This document shows, piece by piece, positions 49,025 to 61,200 of a DNA stretch of 64,000 nt (positions are counted from its first letter, which is position 1; the number at the start of each line of letters is the position of its first letter). Origin of the DNA: Bicyclus anynana (lineage: Eukaryota; Arthropoda; Insecta; Lepidoptera; Nymphalidae); contig NC_069086.1 of the NCBI RefSeq assembly GCF_947172395.1, positions 6,046,501 through 6,110,500 on the forward strand, given 5' to 3'. Made by a program: the position numbers and the translations under genes. The notes beneath the pieces were generated by a model. That model saw only the letters and a list, made by a program, of their open reading frames with translations, did no database searches and was not told the origin of the DNA.

Positions 49025-49845
49025 CCAGTGTTGCCAGTCGGGTCTTGTGAGAAGTTACCAGAAATATTGAAAAAAGTAATCTTTTTGTGTAAAAAATAAC
49101 CTTTTATATTTTTTACTGGAAAGATATTAAGAGTTGATAGATTAGTATGTTAGTTGTATTGGCTTACAGAAACATCGACGACTTTTTGAGCACTTGCCCG
49201 CATTTCTTGATTTATTCATTATGATATACATATAAAAGAAGTCCAGTAATATTATGGTTGTTCATAAAGGTCTGCTGTGGTAATACTGCCGACAAAGCAT
49301 AGCAACATGACAAATTCTGAAACGACGGGTCCGTTTCACATAAAAGAAAGTTTATTCTAAAAATTCCGAAAAAAACACACCTAAAAGTAATCTTTTTATT
49401 AGTGTAACCTAAAAGTAACCAATGCAGTCACCTAAAAGGTTATAAAAGTAACCTTCTGGCAACACTGAGAGGCAAGAGTACATAATCACTATGTTTTGGT
49501 CCAAAACATAGTGATTATGTACTCTTTGTACAAAGCATAGCAACATGACGATTAATTTGTCATGTTGCTATGCTTTGTCGGCAGTAGGACCACAGCAGAC
49601 CTTTATGAACAACCATAATATTACTGGACTTCTTTTATATGTATATCATAATGAATAAATCAAGAAATGCGGGCAAGTGCTCAAAAAGTCGTCGATGTTT
49701 CTGTAAGCCAATACAACTAACATACTAATCTATCAACTCTTAATATCTTTCCAGTAAAAAATATAAAAGGTTATTTTTTACACAAAAAGATTACTTTTTT
49801 CAATATTTCTGGTAACTTCTCACAAGACCCGACTGGCAACACTGG
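49025..49845. repeat. Foldback palindrome with 292-bp arms in a divergent promoter
   Basis: The left arm 49025-49316 and right arm 49554-49845 are almost perfect reverse complements; a clear difference is GGTAATACTG against GGTCCTACTG. The outer ends are CCAGTGTTGCCAGTCGGG and its complement. The 237-bp spacer holds a further perfect 25-bp hairpin (49475-49499 with 49501-49525, ACATAATCACTATGTTTTGG) and a third copy of the inner arm tip at 49529-49549. No coding. It lies between the start codons of the minus-strand RUN gene (48776) and the plus-strand CULT gene (49993). Confidence 0.93.
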
Positions 49846-49992
49846 TATTAAAATCCCTATTCCCTTCATTCATTTGACGTTTGTGATAAAAACATGTTTT
49901 ATAACATGTTGATTGTTATTGTTTTGGTTTAAAATAAAATTATTTATCACTTCTGCTCGCTAATAACAGTGTTGAAGTATTGTTATAAAAAA

Positions 49993-51233
49993 ATGATTAA
50001 TTTTTTGTTTACACTACTTTTGTATGCATCAAGTTTTTCTTTTATAGGTGCTGAAAACAATTATTCTGAGATTGAAAAGAACGGGCAAGGTAATAGTGAT
50101 GCAAAGTAATATTACTTTTGCTCTGCACACGGATTGATATTTTTTTTCTTACAGAACTACTGTTGTGCCGCAAATGCGGCGCTGATGTGGCCGATTCATA
50201 TTATTTATTTAGTAAAGAAAGTCCTGGAGCTCATAAAATTGAAAAACAGAACTTATTTGGCAGACAAAATGTCACAGTACAAACTTTAGTTAATCCATTT
50301 GGAATACAATTTGATATAGTGACTGCTGAAAAGGCAAGATGTGAAAGTATAGGGGCTGTAAGTGTACAATGTAACTTTTTCGGTATTTGTATAACTCACA
50401 TCACCAGTTAAATTTTTTCTCTTTTCCTGAGCTACCAACCCAACAAGCACTTGCACAATCACACTTAGCCCTTTTTAAACTTTTTTTTTTACCTTCATTT
50501 TAAAATGTACCTTTCTAATCTTTATATGTCTAGAAAATCATTTAATCAGAAAACAAACATGTCACAGGTAACCTTGTTTTCTAAAACCTGCCATTATCAG
50601 CCTATTTTAACGGCTCACTACATAACCAGGCCTGCCTGTAGTGGGCCTCCTTGTAGAAGAGGGAAGATGGAGCTTAAACCCACCATGTTATTCCAATGCA
50701 TGTTGGCAGCAAATGTCCACTATCAGTTGCTGAGGCAAGGTGTAACACAGAAAACATAGCCTGACCCAGGACTTGCAGAACCTTGTGAAACCACATAGGC
50801 TAACCACTACCAACAAAGTTGTTTTAGGGGTTGTGAAACTTATACGGAAATCCATCCAAAACAGCCATATTTATTAGCTGTCATGATGAATTATTTATTA
50901 AAGCTCGTGTTTTATTTGATACTTTTTAGAGTCAAGGAGCAGATTCATGGTTCCCAGGATACACTTGGCGTATCTGTACCTGTCCACATTGTGCTCAACA
51001 TTTAGGATGGACATTTGAAAGCTCTAAACAGACAGATGATGACAAAGATAATGTTAAAACCTTTCATGGACTAATATTAGGCAACATTCTTGGAGAGAAT
51101 TGTAAGTTTGAATCAAATATATGTATAACAAAAAAAAATTAATACATTTTTGTACCATGATGTCTAATTAAACATTTTTTTCCTTTCAGTTACAGACTCA
51201 CTCATTATGTTGCCAAAGGTATATAAAATGTAA
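49993..51233 (+). CDS. Secreted CULT-domain (cereblon-type) protein, 171 aa, 4 exons
   Basis: Exons 49993-50089, 50155-50357, 50930-51101 and 51190-51233; GT-AG throughout and in phase. Residues 1-20 (MINFLFTLLLYASSFSFIGA) are a signal peptide with a cleavable end. The mature part is a CULT domain, the fold that in cereblon binds thalidomide-type ligands. A zinc site is formed by CRKC near the start and CPHC near the end. Three Trp residues of the ligand cage are in SWFPGYTWRI and HLGWTF. The domain ends FHGLILGNIL as in the family. No Lon-like domain is present, so it is not cereblon itself. Secreted single-CULT proteins are known in animals, but their substrate is not established. Its promoter is the foldback interval. 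Confidence 0.88.
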
Positions 51234-51288
51234 CTGCATATCTACTAGTCTGTCAGGAATATAGAAGGAAATCCAGATGAATTTGTTA

Positions 51289-51294
51289 AATAAA
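51289..51294 (+). terminator. Poly(A) signal of the CULT gene
   Basis: AATAAA 56 bp after the stop codon, followed by a T-rich stretch at about 51311-51322. Confidence 0.7.
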
Positions 51295-51439
51295 AATATT
51301 GTACAAAGAATGTTTTTTTTATTTTCACATGGATGTTACTTAAGTAACAAAAATAGTTTTTGAAACAATAAGAAAATGATTCTTTATCTTAAAACTAATG
51401 CAGACATATTCTAAACATAATTATATATATATAATAGAA

Positions 51440-51830
51440 AAACGTGTTAGTTACACTATTTATAAGTCAAGAATACCTGGACCAATTTGACTGAAAATTG
51501 GTGAAGAGGTAGCTTAGAACCAGGAGACAGACATAGGATACTTAGGGTAGGGGAAGGATAGGGTAGGGGTAGGTTCAGTAGCAAAGAATTTAATTTAGAT
51601 GAAAGTATGATGTCCCAGAGAAATAGAAATTCATACAGTGTGATACAAACTCCTGTTTCTCATATATCTAGGTACAGTACAACAATGAATATGCATGGAT
51701 TTTTAAAGGTAATCTGGTGGGAATTGGCTTGCATGAACTCTTCGCAGCTGGCTAGGTTAGAGGTAAGGTTGAGTAGGGGTATGGTAGGGTAGGGTATAGG
51801 GAAAGTTACAGGCATCCGCTAATATGTAAC
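51440..51830 (+). mobile_element. Dispersed repeat with GGGTAGGG segments
   Basis: Contains AGGGTAGGGGAAGGATAGGG near 51545 and GGTATGGTAGGGTAGGGTA near 51779. Between them a stretch (AACTCCTGTTTCTCATA, GCATGAACTCTTCGCAGC) resembles 36221-36330 in Twinkle. It is a decayed retroelement tail; the 61-codon frame within it is not a gene. Confidence 0.6.
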
Positions 51831-52143
51831 AAATCAAAAACCTTATGTACTAATAGAAGTTCTTTTTAAAATCTGCAATTAGTAGGTCATATTTTAGTAA
51901 ATATGACCATTAGAAAAAAACTAAAAAAAAAACAATATTTAAATACTGAAAGGCCTACAGAAGTATAGCTTTTTTGTAGAACGTCATTTAAACTATTCCA
52001 ATTTAGTAATTGAAACACAATAAGATCCCATATTATTTGGTTAATAGGCAATTGAAAATAAATTTTTAATAAACAATGTACTGAGATTGCACTTACTGAA
52101 ATATGCTAACTAAAAAGACACAAAGAAAAACATAGTATCCTTA

Positions 52144-52149
52144 TTTATT
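52144..52149 (-). terminator. Poly(A) signal of the UIF-like gene
   Basis: TTTATT on the plus strand (AATAAA on the minus strand), about 30 bp downstream of the stop at 52178. Confidence 0.6.
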
Positions 52150-52177
52150 GTGTATTTTACAGTCCTATTCTAAATTA

Positions 52178-53821
52178 TTATGCTGCTGCAAATCTTTGAT
52201 GTAAAGTTAGCTTGGTAGCTGTCGGTGTAGGTGTAAAGTTATTTATGCCACCAGGTGCTTCTGAATTATTATTTGCTCCGAAGTTTTTACCCTGAAGTGC
52301 AGCTATCTCTTTTTGAAGTTTATCATTGAGAATATTTACAAATTTTCTACCTACTCCACGATTACTTCCCCTACCACGACCACGACCTCTGCCTCTGGAC
52401 TGGTTTGATATTCTGCTTGAATTAGATTGATTTGATCTGTTAGACCTATTTGACCCAATAGATTTGACACTCCCTGGTCCTCGACGCGTGTTATACCCTC
52501 CAAATTGATTGTTGAGTGATGCTAGGGTCTGTCTATTCAAGTAACCAGTGCTCCCTACACTGTTGCGACGCCGTTTTGCAAAATCATTAGCAACACTTAC
52601 AGTCAATTGTGAGGCTGAACTGAAGGAATTATTTCTAGATCGGGTAAAAGTTTGAGAGCGGATGACATTGTTTTGACGACGCTGCTCCAAAATTTGGTCA
52701 GATCTCAAACCAATATTGCTAAATCTGTTTCTTGTACTTAAACCACGTTTAGAAATTCCTCTCTTTGCCACAGCTAAAGGTTTGAAAGCATTATTGGCAC
52801 CACCTCTACGTGTAGTGACTCCGAGCCGGCTATGAACTCCACTTGGTCCTTGTTGATTTAAATTACCACGTCTAAGTCTCATCTGCATACCTCCTGTGAA
52901 AGCAATAAGACCATGTTAATAAGTTTTATATTTTTACAAGTAAATGTCAAATTTTTAATGAAGGTGGTGACTGCCATGAATATTTCTCAATTTTAACAAG
53001 TCACTAATCCAGCAAGCAAATCTGCTTACAACAAACAACTAGTCTTCGCAATTATTTATGTCAGTTGTCACCGTAAATGTTTAATGCATAAATTTTACCT
53101 CTGCCTCTGTTGGTGCGGACTAATCCTGGCATGTTAGAGATAGGACTTTCAAGTCCTGCTCTGCCTCTAGGTGTAGTACTTCTCTGAGATCTAGATGCAG
53201 ATCGGGTTCTAGGATAAGAAAAACGTCTTTGTTGTGAACGAGATCGAGCCCTTGATTGAGGGGGGCCGCGCGGCTGTGAATTACCACGCGACTGTGATCG
53301 ACCTCGCGATTGTGACCGGCCTCGCGACTGTGATCGGTCTCGGTTTTGCAACTGGCCCCGCTGCTGTGATCGACCACGAGGTCCTCGAGAACGGGAACGG
53401 GAGCGATCCTGGCGACTGTTAGATCTGTCGCGTGAAAATGATCTACCACCATCCCCGCCACCGCGACCGCGTCCTCCGCGTCCGCGGCGGCCGCCACGAC
53501 CTCCGCCGCGGCCCCTAATGTTCCCACCGCCTCTACCACGAGTGCGACCAGGTCTGTTCTGTTTGATTATATCATCTGTAATATAAAAAAATAACTTTAT
53601 TAACCATATGTCAAATTTTATTTTGAGTCGAAGCGTCATGAAAAGGTTACCTAAACAAACAAACAAAAGTGTTTGTATTTATTTTTCAACAACTGTCTCT
53701 TGAAATATTTATTAAAATATCACAAAGTATGTTTTTGTTTTGTTATAAAATAATGAAATTTGAGATTACACCATGCAAATATGTTAGGCTTACCGAGTGA
53801 CATGTTCACGGAGTCCGTCAT
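52178..53821 (-). CDS. mRNA-export adaptor, UIF/FYTTD1-like, 406 aa, 3 exons
   Basis: Exons on the minus strand: 53821-53794, 53575-53099 and 52893-52178; 1,221 nt in frame. The first exon encodes MTDSVNMSLD, joining to DIIKQNR in the second. MSLDDIIKQNR is the UAP56-binding motif of TREX export adaptors (ALYREF, UIF, Chtop). Next comes a long RG/RGG and SR-like block (residues about 18-165), then a basic region with QMRLRRGN and QLTVSVAN, also seen in UIF-type proteins, a second RGRGRG block, and a C-terminal KLTLHQRF resembling the TLNERF end of UIF. Expected role: nuclear handover of spliced mRNA from UAP56 to the export receptor. Low complexity limits the certainty of orthology. The open frame starting at 53666 reads through the intron; the splice-supported start at 53821 is preferred. 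Confidence 0.75.
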
Positions 53822-56800
53822 CTTTGTTGATTTGTGTAGGTATTGTAAATGTATTTAATGACCAATCCTTTCAGGAAGATGTGAAAGGTTTATTGATATT
53901 GCTAATGAAACTGAGCAAGAATTGTGCTTTTCTATTTTTATCAAAGATATTATTTTCCGCCTAAAATAGGCATCGTCCATTCGGCACCACAGAGCACAGA
54001 TTCACAACCAAATCCAAAGAGCACAAACAAACGTCAAATGAAGGCAAAGAGTGTGTCAAAATATCTATAATATATTCTTCTGCACAGACTACAAAATACA
54101 GATTGTATAGACAAAACTAAAAGATAGTCACAGAATATATAATAGTCTGGTTTTAAACCATTTTTACCTCAGACCAATTACACATCGAAGACAAAATATA
54201 ATGAATGGTACCTATTCAATTATTTTAAACAGGTAGGTAATCAAAATACTAGCCAAAATTATCTACATAAACAATTTCGGCATTTTGATCAAAGATTATG
54301 TAATCCTACATTTTGATATTTATTCCCTTTACATATTTACTGTTTAACCCATCAGAATACAAAAAAACACCTGAATTTTGAGTTTAACCCATTAAATTAT
54401 ACTCCTAGATGTTTAAGTCTGTCGGATAGGACCGAAATTGTTTGTATCGTACTGCTTCTCGGGTGCAGATTACGGGGATAAAACAGCCTATAGCCTATAG
54501 CACTCGGGGATAGTGTAGCTTCCCAACAATGAAAGATTTTTAACATGGTTCAATAATTTCAGAGCCTATGCAATATAAACAAACAAACAATCAAATTTTT
54601 CCTCTCTATAATATTAGTAAGTATAGATAATTTTTATGCGGGTTGAGTATTTTTTACGGATAGAACATAGATGACATGGGGATCTTATTATTGGTCAATG
54701 GGATAGATGACATGGGGATATCATTGCTCATTATGCCTAATGCCATTATTATGGAAAACATTAATTACACTTTATACTTAGACGGTTGAATTTATAAATT
54801 GACGAAGGTCTGGGGTTCACGGGCTCTCTGTCTAATATCCTCGTAATTTTTTCACGTATCCATAGGCAACTGTTTAACCGGTAGAGGGTGGGTGGGGACA
54901 CTTTAACAAAAAGTAGCTCCTAAAGCTTACTATTTTACAAACGGATAACTAAAAAGCCGCGGACAGACGGAATCTCAAAAAAATTCAACCAACTTCCAAC
55001 ACGAAAATTATCCTACCCACTAAACTATAAATATAGCAAAAAATAACATAGTATGTGCTACCTTCTGATAGGTTTGAAGGTACCAAACCAGTGATGCAAC
55101 TAAAAAACCATAAATAAAAAACATAGTTAAATTGGAACTTAAATATGTAATTTTATTAACAAAGTGAAATAGGTGAAATAAATAACATAATAATATACTT
55201 TAAAGAAATATTAATTTGTACATTACATAAATTTTCTTACAATTAATTACTTCAATATTTATAGGACAACAATGTAATTTTGTAACAATTTTCAATTTCC
55301 TTCAATTATTTAGGTGCTTGTTATAAATTAAAAACAGCTACAAATCCATTTTATTTTGTCAAATAAAGTGCTTTGTATTGCAATAAAATGTAAATTTTAT
55401 ACAGAAAACACAATTATAAAATATCAGTTGAGTTTGTATAGTGAATCACAGTTTAAGTATGGTGTTCCTGAAGGCCATTGATACAGGCATGTTACAATGC
55501 TAAGGCCATCGTAAGTCATATAACATTTAGAATATGCATTATTAGCTTTAATAACAAATTCTCAATAAAACGTGAACCAAAATATTACATTAACAATATC
55601 ACTTTTTAAGTACATCTTAGATTAGTGCAAACTTTTGATACAAGCATGTGTCATTTATATGAATCGGAAGTCAAGAACAATATTGTTTTAGGTTTTGTCT
55701 TCCACCTACACATTATCATTATTTGTTGTACTATATTACAAAGACAGACATTATAATGGTTAAAGTCTAGATTAAAGAGAGAACAAATATATCACATGTA
55801 CACAATATTACGATACCTACTGCTTTATCACTTCCCTGAGCATGCAACTCACGTCGATAATAATTAAATTGTATAATTTTTTATTTAATAAAATTGCATT
55901 AAATAACATTTTATATTAGTATTTTTTTACAATAGTCAGTGCACGAAAGGTTTCTTTACCTTCAAGTTTTTATGGCATTATACTACAATTTACATAAAGT
56001 AAAATATACAAAATACATAATTAAAGTACCCTATTTAAATATAGATACTAGATAGATTAAATTTTTTTGACATCAACACCAATCACAGAGGAGACAGCTA
56101 TTTTCTTTATTATACACATTGATCTTTTATAATAAAAGGACGCACAATCATTTAGAAAATTTCACTTAATAAATGGCCAATTTTTCTTTGACAGTTTTAG
56201 AATTATTGATAAAGAAAATTATGCCTAAAGTCCTTTATTTTATCTAGGCCTTTAAATATAGTCCAATATTCAATAAAATCCCAAATTCAGAGCAAATTCA
56301 ACCTTAAGGATTGAGTTTAAGGTTGAATTTGCAAAATGCGACTAATTAAATTGAGTGCCAAGAAGTTGTGTTTGGCATTGGGGACGTTTTTTGGCCACTG
56401 ATTGTGCATCCACTTTTTAATAGGAGATCGATAATTATATGTTACAATATCTTTGCTTTGCAATATTTACTGTGCTAGAGGAATGAGAGTGGAACCGCCA
56501 AAGTGGCAGTTAGTTTAAATACTTGGCACTTTTTGAGTATTAACGCTATCAAACTACAATAACATTTAACCGTATCGGTTAACATTCGTTCAAAAATACT
56601 TCTACAAACTAGAGGAGGCACATACTTCAGGTCTACGATAAGAAGTTCGAAAAATATAGCAATAAATACAACCATAGTTGAATAATAATTTACAATCGCA
56701 CCGTCTTTACGTTACGCCTTATTATCTGTCGATGTTCGTAAACATGGACATTTTCCATAATCACAACAAATGTCTCCCACAGACTTTTTATATACATTTT

Positions 56801-58266
56801 GAATTGGTGTATGGTTATTAGCAAGAAGATGCGCTTAACAAATCTGCAATAGTGTATAGGGTAATGGTGTATGGTAAATAGGGTAGCAGGACTGACAAAA
56901 TGCCACAAAATAGTCTGATAGTCTGTGGTCCGCAAATGAGCCTAATTTTCATAAATTTTGAGTGATTGAGCAGGTACCACCATCAAATAAAATTTTGGTT
57001 GCCTGTGGTGATACTCTATTAGACCACAAGCCTAGAAGACCTTTGAAATTTTATAAAACCTGAAAATTCATCAGGTCATAGATGTCATAGGCTTTTAGAT
57101 AATATTGGGCTTACAATAATATAGCAGCTATCCTATCCATTTTTAACCAACTTCCAAAAAGGAGAAGGTTCTACGTTCGTCTGTATGTATGTTTTTTTTG
57201 TCTATACATTAATCAATGTAAACTACATACAATTTATATTGTTTGCAATATATTATTAATGATAATTATGTCATTTATGACTTTCAAGAAGGTTCTATGT
57301 TTGGCTGTATGAATGCTTTCTTTGTCAATTGTTATTGGTAGTTTTCATAATATATGAAATTAGAAATAGTACCAGATGTGTAGCTTTAGAGATTTAATAA
57401 TACCAGCCCATCCCTAGTTCTACCTTAGAGTTGCCACTAGAAATAATGTTGTCATTAAAAAAATGGTTTTAAAGCTATCACATTTAATAATTTATGTCTT
57501 TTCGTTAAAGTGACAGGGAAGCATTTATATCCACTAGAACTCGTACAAAAATTACAGCTGCGACAAGTAGATATATTTGCGCGAGCGGAAAAATGGCAAA
57601 TATCAAAATAATTTGAAAATGACCTCACAGATCCTTGTACTTACATTTCTGCGTTGACATTAAATTTGTTGATTTATATTCTACATTTCATATTCGAGGA
57701 AGTAAATTATGTATCAATCAGTTTGGGACTATAATACTTAACACTAAAGATGAAATTGGACACCACAGTCGCACAGCAACATATGGAAAATATCGAATTA
57801 ATATAATACACGCTAATTACCGTATTCCTTTATGGAAATGCGAGACAGGCGCGTCAAACGCCAAGCACCCAATGAAAATGCCAATTCTATGAAGGCAAAC
57901 CTTCATAACCTCACCTAAAGACTCATCCATTTGGGTGCATTTTTTTGCATGCTGCATATCGAAACATTTTGAACGACCGCACACGTACAATTGTAAGTTG
58001 GCTGACTATCGAACAACTAAATTGTTTTCTTTAACAATTTAGTCGGACAACTTTTTAATTGTACATAGTCGAAAGGGAATCGGGATTCTGGTGCAATAGG
58101 TTTCCAATTTATTAGTTGGAAACAGGTGCTGGGTCTCATATATCACTATTAGTTTTCTGAGATTTAGTCGGCCAACTTACAATTGTAAGTGAGCGGATGC
58201 ACTTAATGTCATAGAAAACTGTTTCAGTTTCACAAAACTACACACAACACTGAGTACGTTTCACTT
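53822..58266. other. Spacer between the UIF-like gene and Gap1
   Basis: Minus-strand 5' flank of the UIF-like gene, then AT-rich sequence. A CAGACCAATTAC end of the hAT-like MITE family occurs alone near 54172. Repeat tails lie at 54420-54630 (ending CTATAATATTAGTAAGTATA), a half copy of the 16050 inverted repeat at 54985-55095, and AACCAACTTCCAAAAAGGAG-type pieces at 57143-57190. A small hairpin lies at about 56292-56330 (AAATTCAACCTTAA). Inverted ACAATTGTAAGTTGGC segments lie at about 57990 and 58170. A TTTATT at 58108-58113 could end the Gap1 message. No gene recognised. Confidence 0.5.
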
Positions 58267-61200
58267 TCACAGTCTGATGTCCGTGGTTGCAGCGAGGAGG
58301 GGTCCGTGCGCGCGCCTCCAGCCCTCCTCCCCCTCCGCGCCAGCACTCGCCTCTTCCTCAGTGTTCCGCACGAACGCGTGGCACTGCACGTCATCCTGCG
58401 CTCCATATCGATGTAAGGTCAGGAATTTTAGATTCGCCACTATTGAGGAGTTGATGGGCCTTGTTGGAATGTTCACAGTAGTCGCTGAGCGTTCTATACG
58501 CTTTGTTTTACTCTCTGGTGCGAGCTCCAACGATTGTCCCCGTCCATAGAGTCGCGACTGACTGAACCGCGGCGTCAGCCTCCCAATCAGATTATCCTCT
58601 TTCCGCGAACTTTTAGATGCCTGGTCTTCCGGTGGCTTCGGTTTCTTCTTCAGAAAAAACGGCGTCAACCGCTCCGCCAGCGGCCTCGAGGAATGAGATC
58701 CGGCGTCGTGAACGTTCGATGTGGAGTTGGACGTCTTCAACGGTTTCATAGACCCTGACTGAGTTTTAATAGGGTTAGATTTCCGCTGCAGGCTAATCCT
58801 CGAGAACATCCCGCACTCTTCTTTTTCTTTGACCACAGAAGGCTCCTCGCTTTTGTTGTCCGCAGACTCAACTTCGGGGCTTTCGTCCTCGCACACTTTT
58901 AATACGCAGTACGTGTCGCGCTGCAGCTCATCGAGCAAACTGTCGTCATTGGATACAGTGTCTATTTTACTCGCAGGTCTAGATTCGCCTGCCTCGAAAT
59001 TGGTAATTTGGGACCTTCCTTCCGGCAGACTGGTGGTCGAGCCGCATATAGCTTCGTGCCTGAACGTGGAATGCTCATCTGACTTGCTGACGTCGATATC
59101 CACCGGCTTGGGCAACATACGCACGCGCGGGGGAACCGCCGGCGGCGCGTCGTCGTCAGACGCATGCGAGTGGCTCATAAAGTTGGACATGAGCTCGTAC
59201 TCCTTGCACCGGACAGTGACGTCAGTTTCCAGCCGTGTGAGCTGCGCTGATAGGAAAGCGAGGTCAGGGCGAGGGCGACGGAGCGGTGGCTTGAGTTCGA
59301 CGTCGACGTACTCGCAGGCGGGGGGCAGAGGCGCGCGGGACGGGGATAGACGCGCTGGCTTAGGTGGACGCGCGGGGCGGTCGGCGGACGCGTCGCTGTC
59401 CTCGGACGGCTCGTGTTTGAGGCAGGACATGGCGAGGTACCCGCTGCCGGCCGACTTGGTGCTCTTGCCCGAGGAGCGCTCGTCGGCGAGGCGCGCCAGC
59501 CGCAGCGACTCGGTGCTGGAGCACACGTCGGGGGAGGTCTGCAGCGGTAGCGTCTTGCCGTCGAGGTCGACGGTGGGCGAAGAGCCGCCGCGCCACGGTC
59601 GCCAGAACAGCGAGCCGCTGTCCGCGTTCCCCGCGGCGCCGGCCAGCTGCAGGTAGTTGTCGTCGCCGATAGGGGCTTGTCTGCAACGATTCATAATAAA
59701 TATTATTAATCTAATTTACGAGACTTATAGGTTAATACTCCTTGGTTTAAACTTATTAATGTTGTGACGTCGTCTGCTACATTTAGGTTCAGTATATTTC
59801 TCGCAGCCATCGAATTGAAAAACCAATTTATAGGACACCTAGGCCATTCATTGAACTAAATAAAAATCAACTGACCAAATAACTGATCGCAACGTTTAAC
59901 AAAATGGCTATTTAACAATATCGCGAGTCATATAATCAATGATAATGCTATTGTCATTATTCTGTTATTGATGTATTTTTGGTTACAAGTTTCCAAATTA
60001 CATAATTTGACATACCCAAAATTATCAATAAAAATAAAAGTATTCTAAATAATAATGACTCACTTGCTGCCATATTTAGTTTCTCTAGCTAACGATCTTC
60101 TGTATATACAATGTCGGTGCTCGAGGTCGAACATAATTTTTTGTAGTTCACGCAACGTCACCGCTTCACCTTCGCGCTCTTCAGGTGTTGCGTCATCTGC
60201 AATGGAAAATCTGCATTATCAATACTGCTTACTGTCTGTCTGTTTTCAATACTGCATTATCAAAACTGTGTATACTCGATTTTAGTAGTTTTAAATTTGT
60301 AAAAATACAATGAGTCTGGGCGCCTCCAAGATTAAGTTAAAGATTAAGATTAAAAACCCCACATCTGGGTGACGTCAGATATCAGGGACCGCGTCTTCGC
60401 CGGCGAAGACGCTGTGTAGCTTGTTTGTGTTGCCTGGGAAGCATTGGTGGTTGTCTTATGTTTGGAGGAGGTTGTGTAGGTTTTTTTAATTCTTCACAAG
60501 TTAGTGCTTGACTACAATCTCACCTGATGGTAAGTGGTAATGCAATCTAAGATGGAAGCGGGTTAACTTGTTAAGAGGAGGATGTAAATCCACACTCCTT
60601 TCGGTTTCTGCACGGTATCGTACCGGAACGTTAAATCGCTTGACGGTAGGGTGGTAACTAGCCCCGGCCGAAGCCCTGGATCAATTAAGAAAAACCTCAA
60701 TCAGCCCAGCCGGGGATCGAACCCAGGACATCCGTCATGTTTGGTCGTGAGTCGCCGTACCTGCCGGGCGGTGCAGGCGCTCGTCGAGCCGGTGCACGTG
60801 CGCCACGAGCAGCGCGTGCAGCCGCTGCAGGTCGCGCGCGGGGTCCAGCCGCAGCGCCAGCGTCGCCGGCCCCCGCTGCGTGTCCGCCTCGCCGCCCGCG
60901 CCGCCGCACCCCTCCGCCTCGGGCTCCGTTCGCCCGCAACTGTTATCATGCATAATAAACAATCAAATCAAAATTCATTTATATCAAGTAGGCTCAATTT
61001 ACAAGCACTTTTGAAACGTCAGTTGACTATTTGTAAAGATTCTACCACCGGTTCGGAAGGCAGGTTCTGCTGAGAAGATACCGGCAAGAAACTCAACAGT
61101 TGCTCTTTTGAAATGAAAAATACATACAGTACTATAATTTACAATTGATAACAATTACAATTTCTTATAGTTTTACTTCCTGTGTGATGGTGGATGCTGA

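Noticed and set aside
53061..53666. 201-codon frame starting MFVCLGNLFM on the minus strand
   Set aside because: Its first 34 codons are intron read-through. The acceptor at 53576 and the short first exon at 53821-53794 restore the UAP56-binding motif.
58829..59656. 275-codon plus-strand open frame
   Set aside because: It is the antisense shadow of the GC-rich last Gap1 exon, whose minus-strand frame is supported by spliced conserved sequence.
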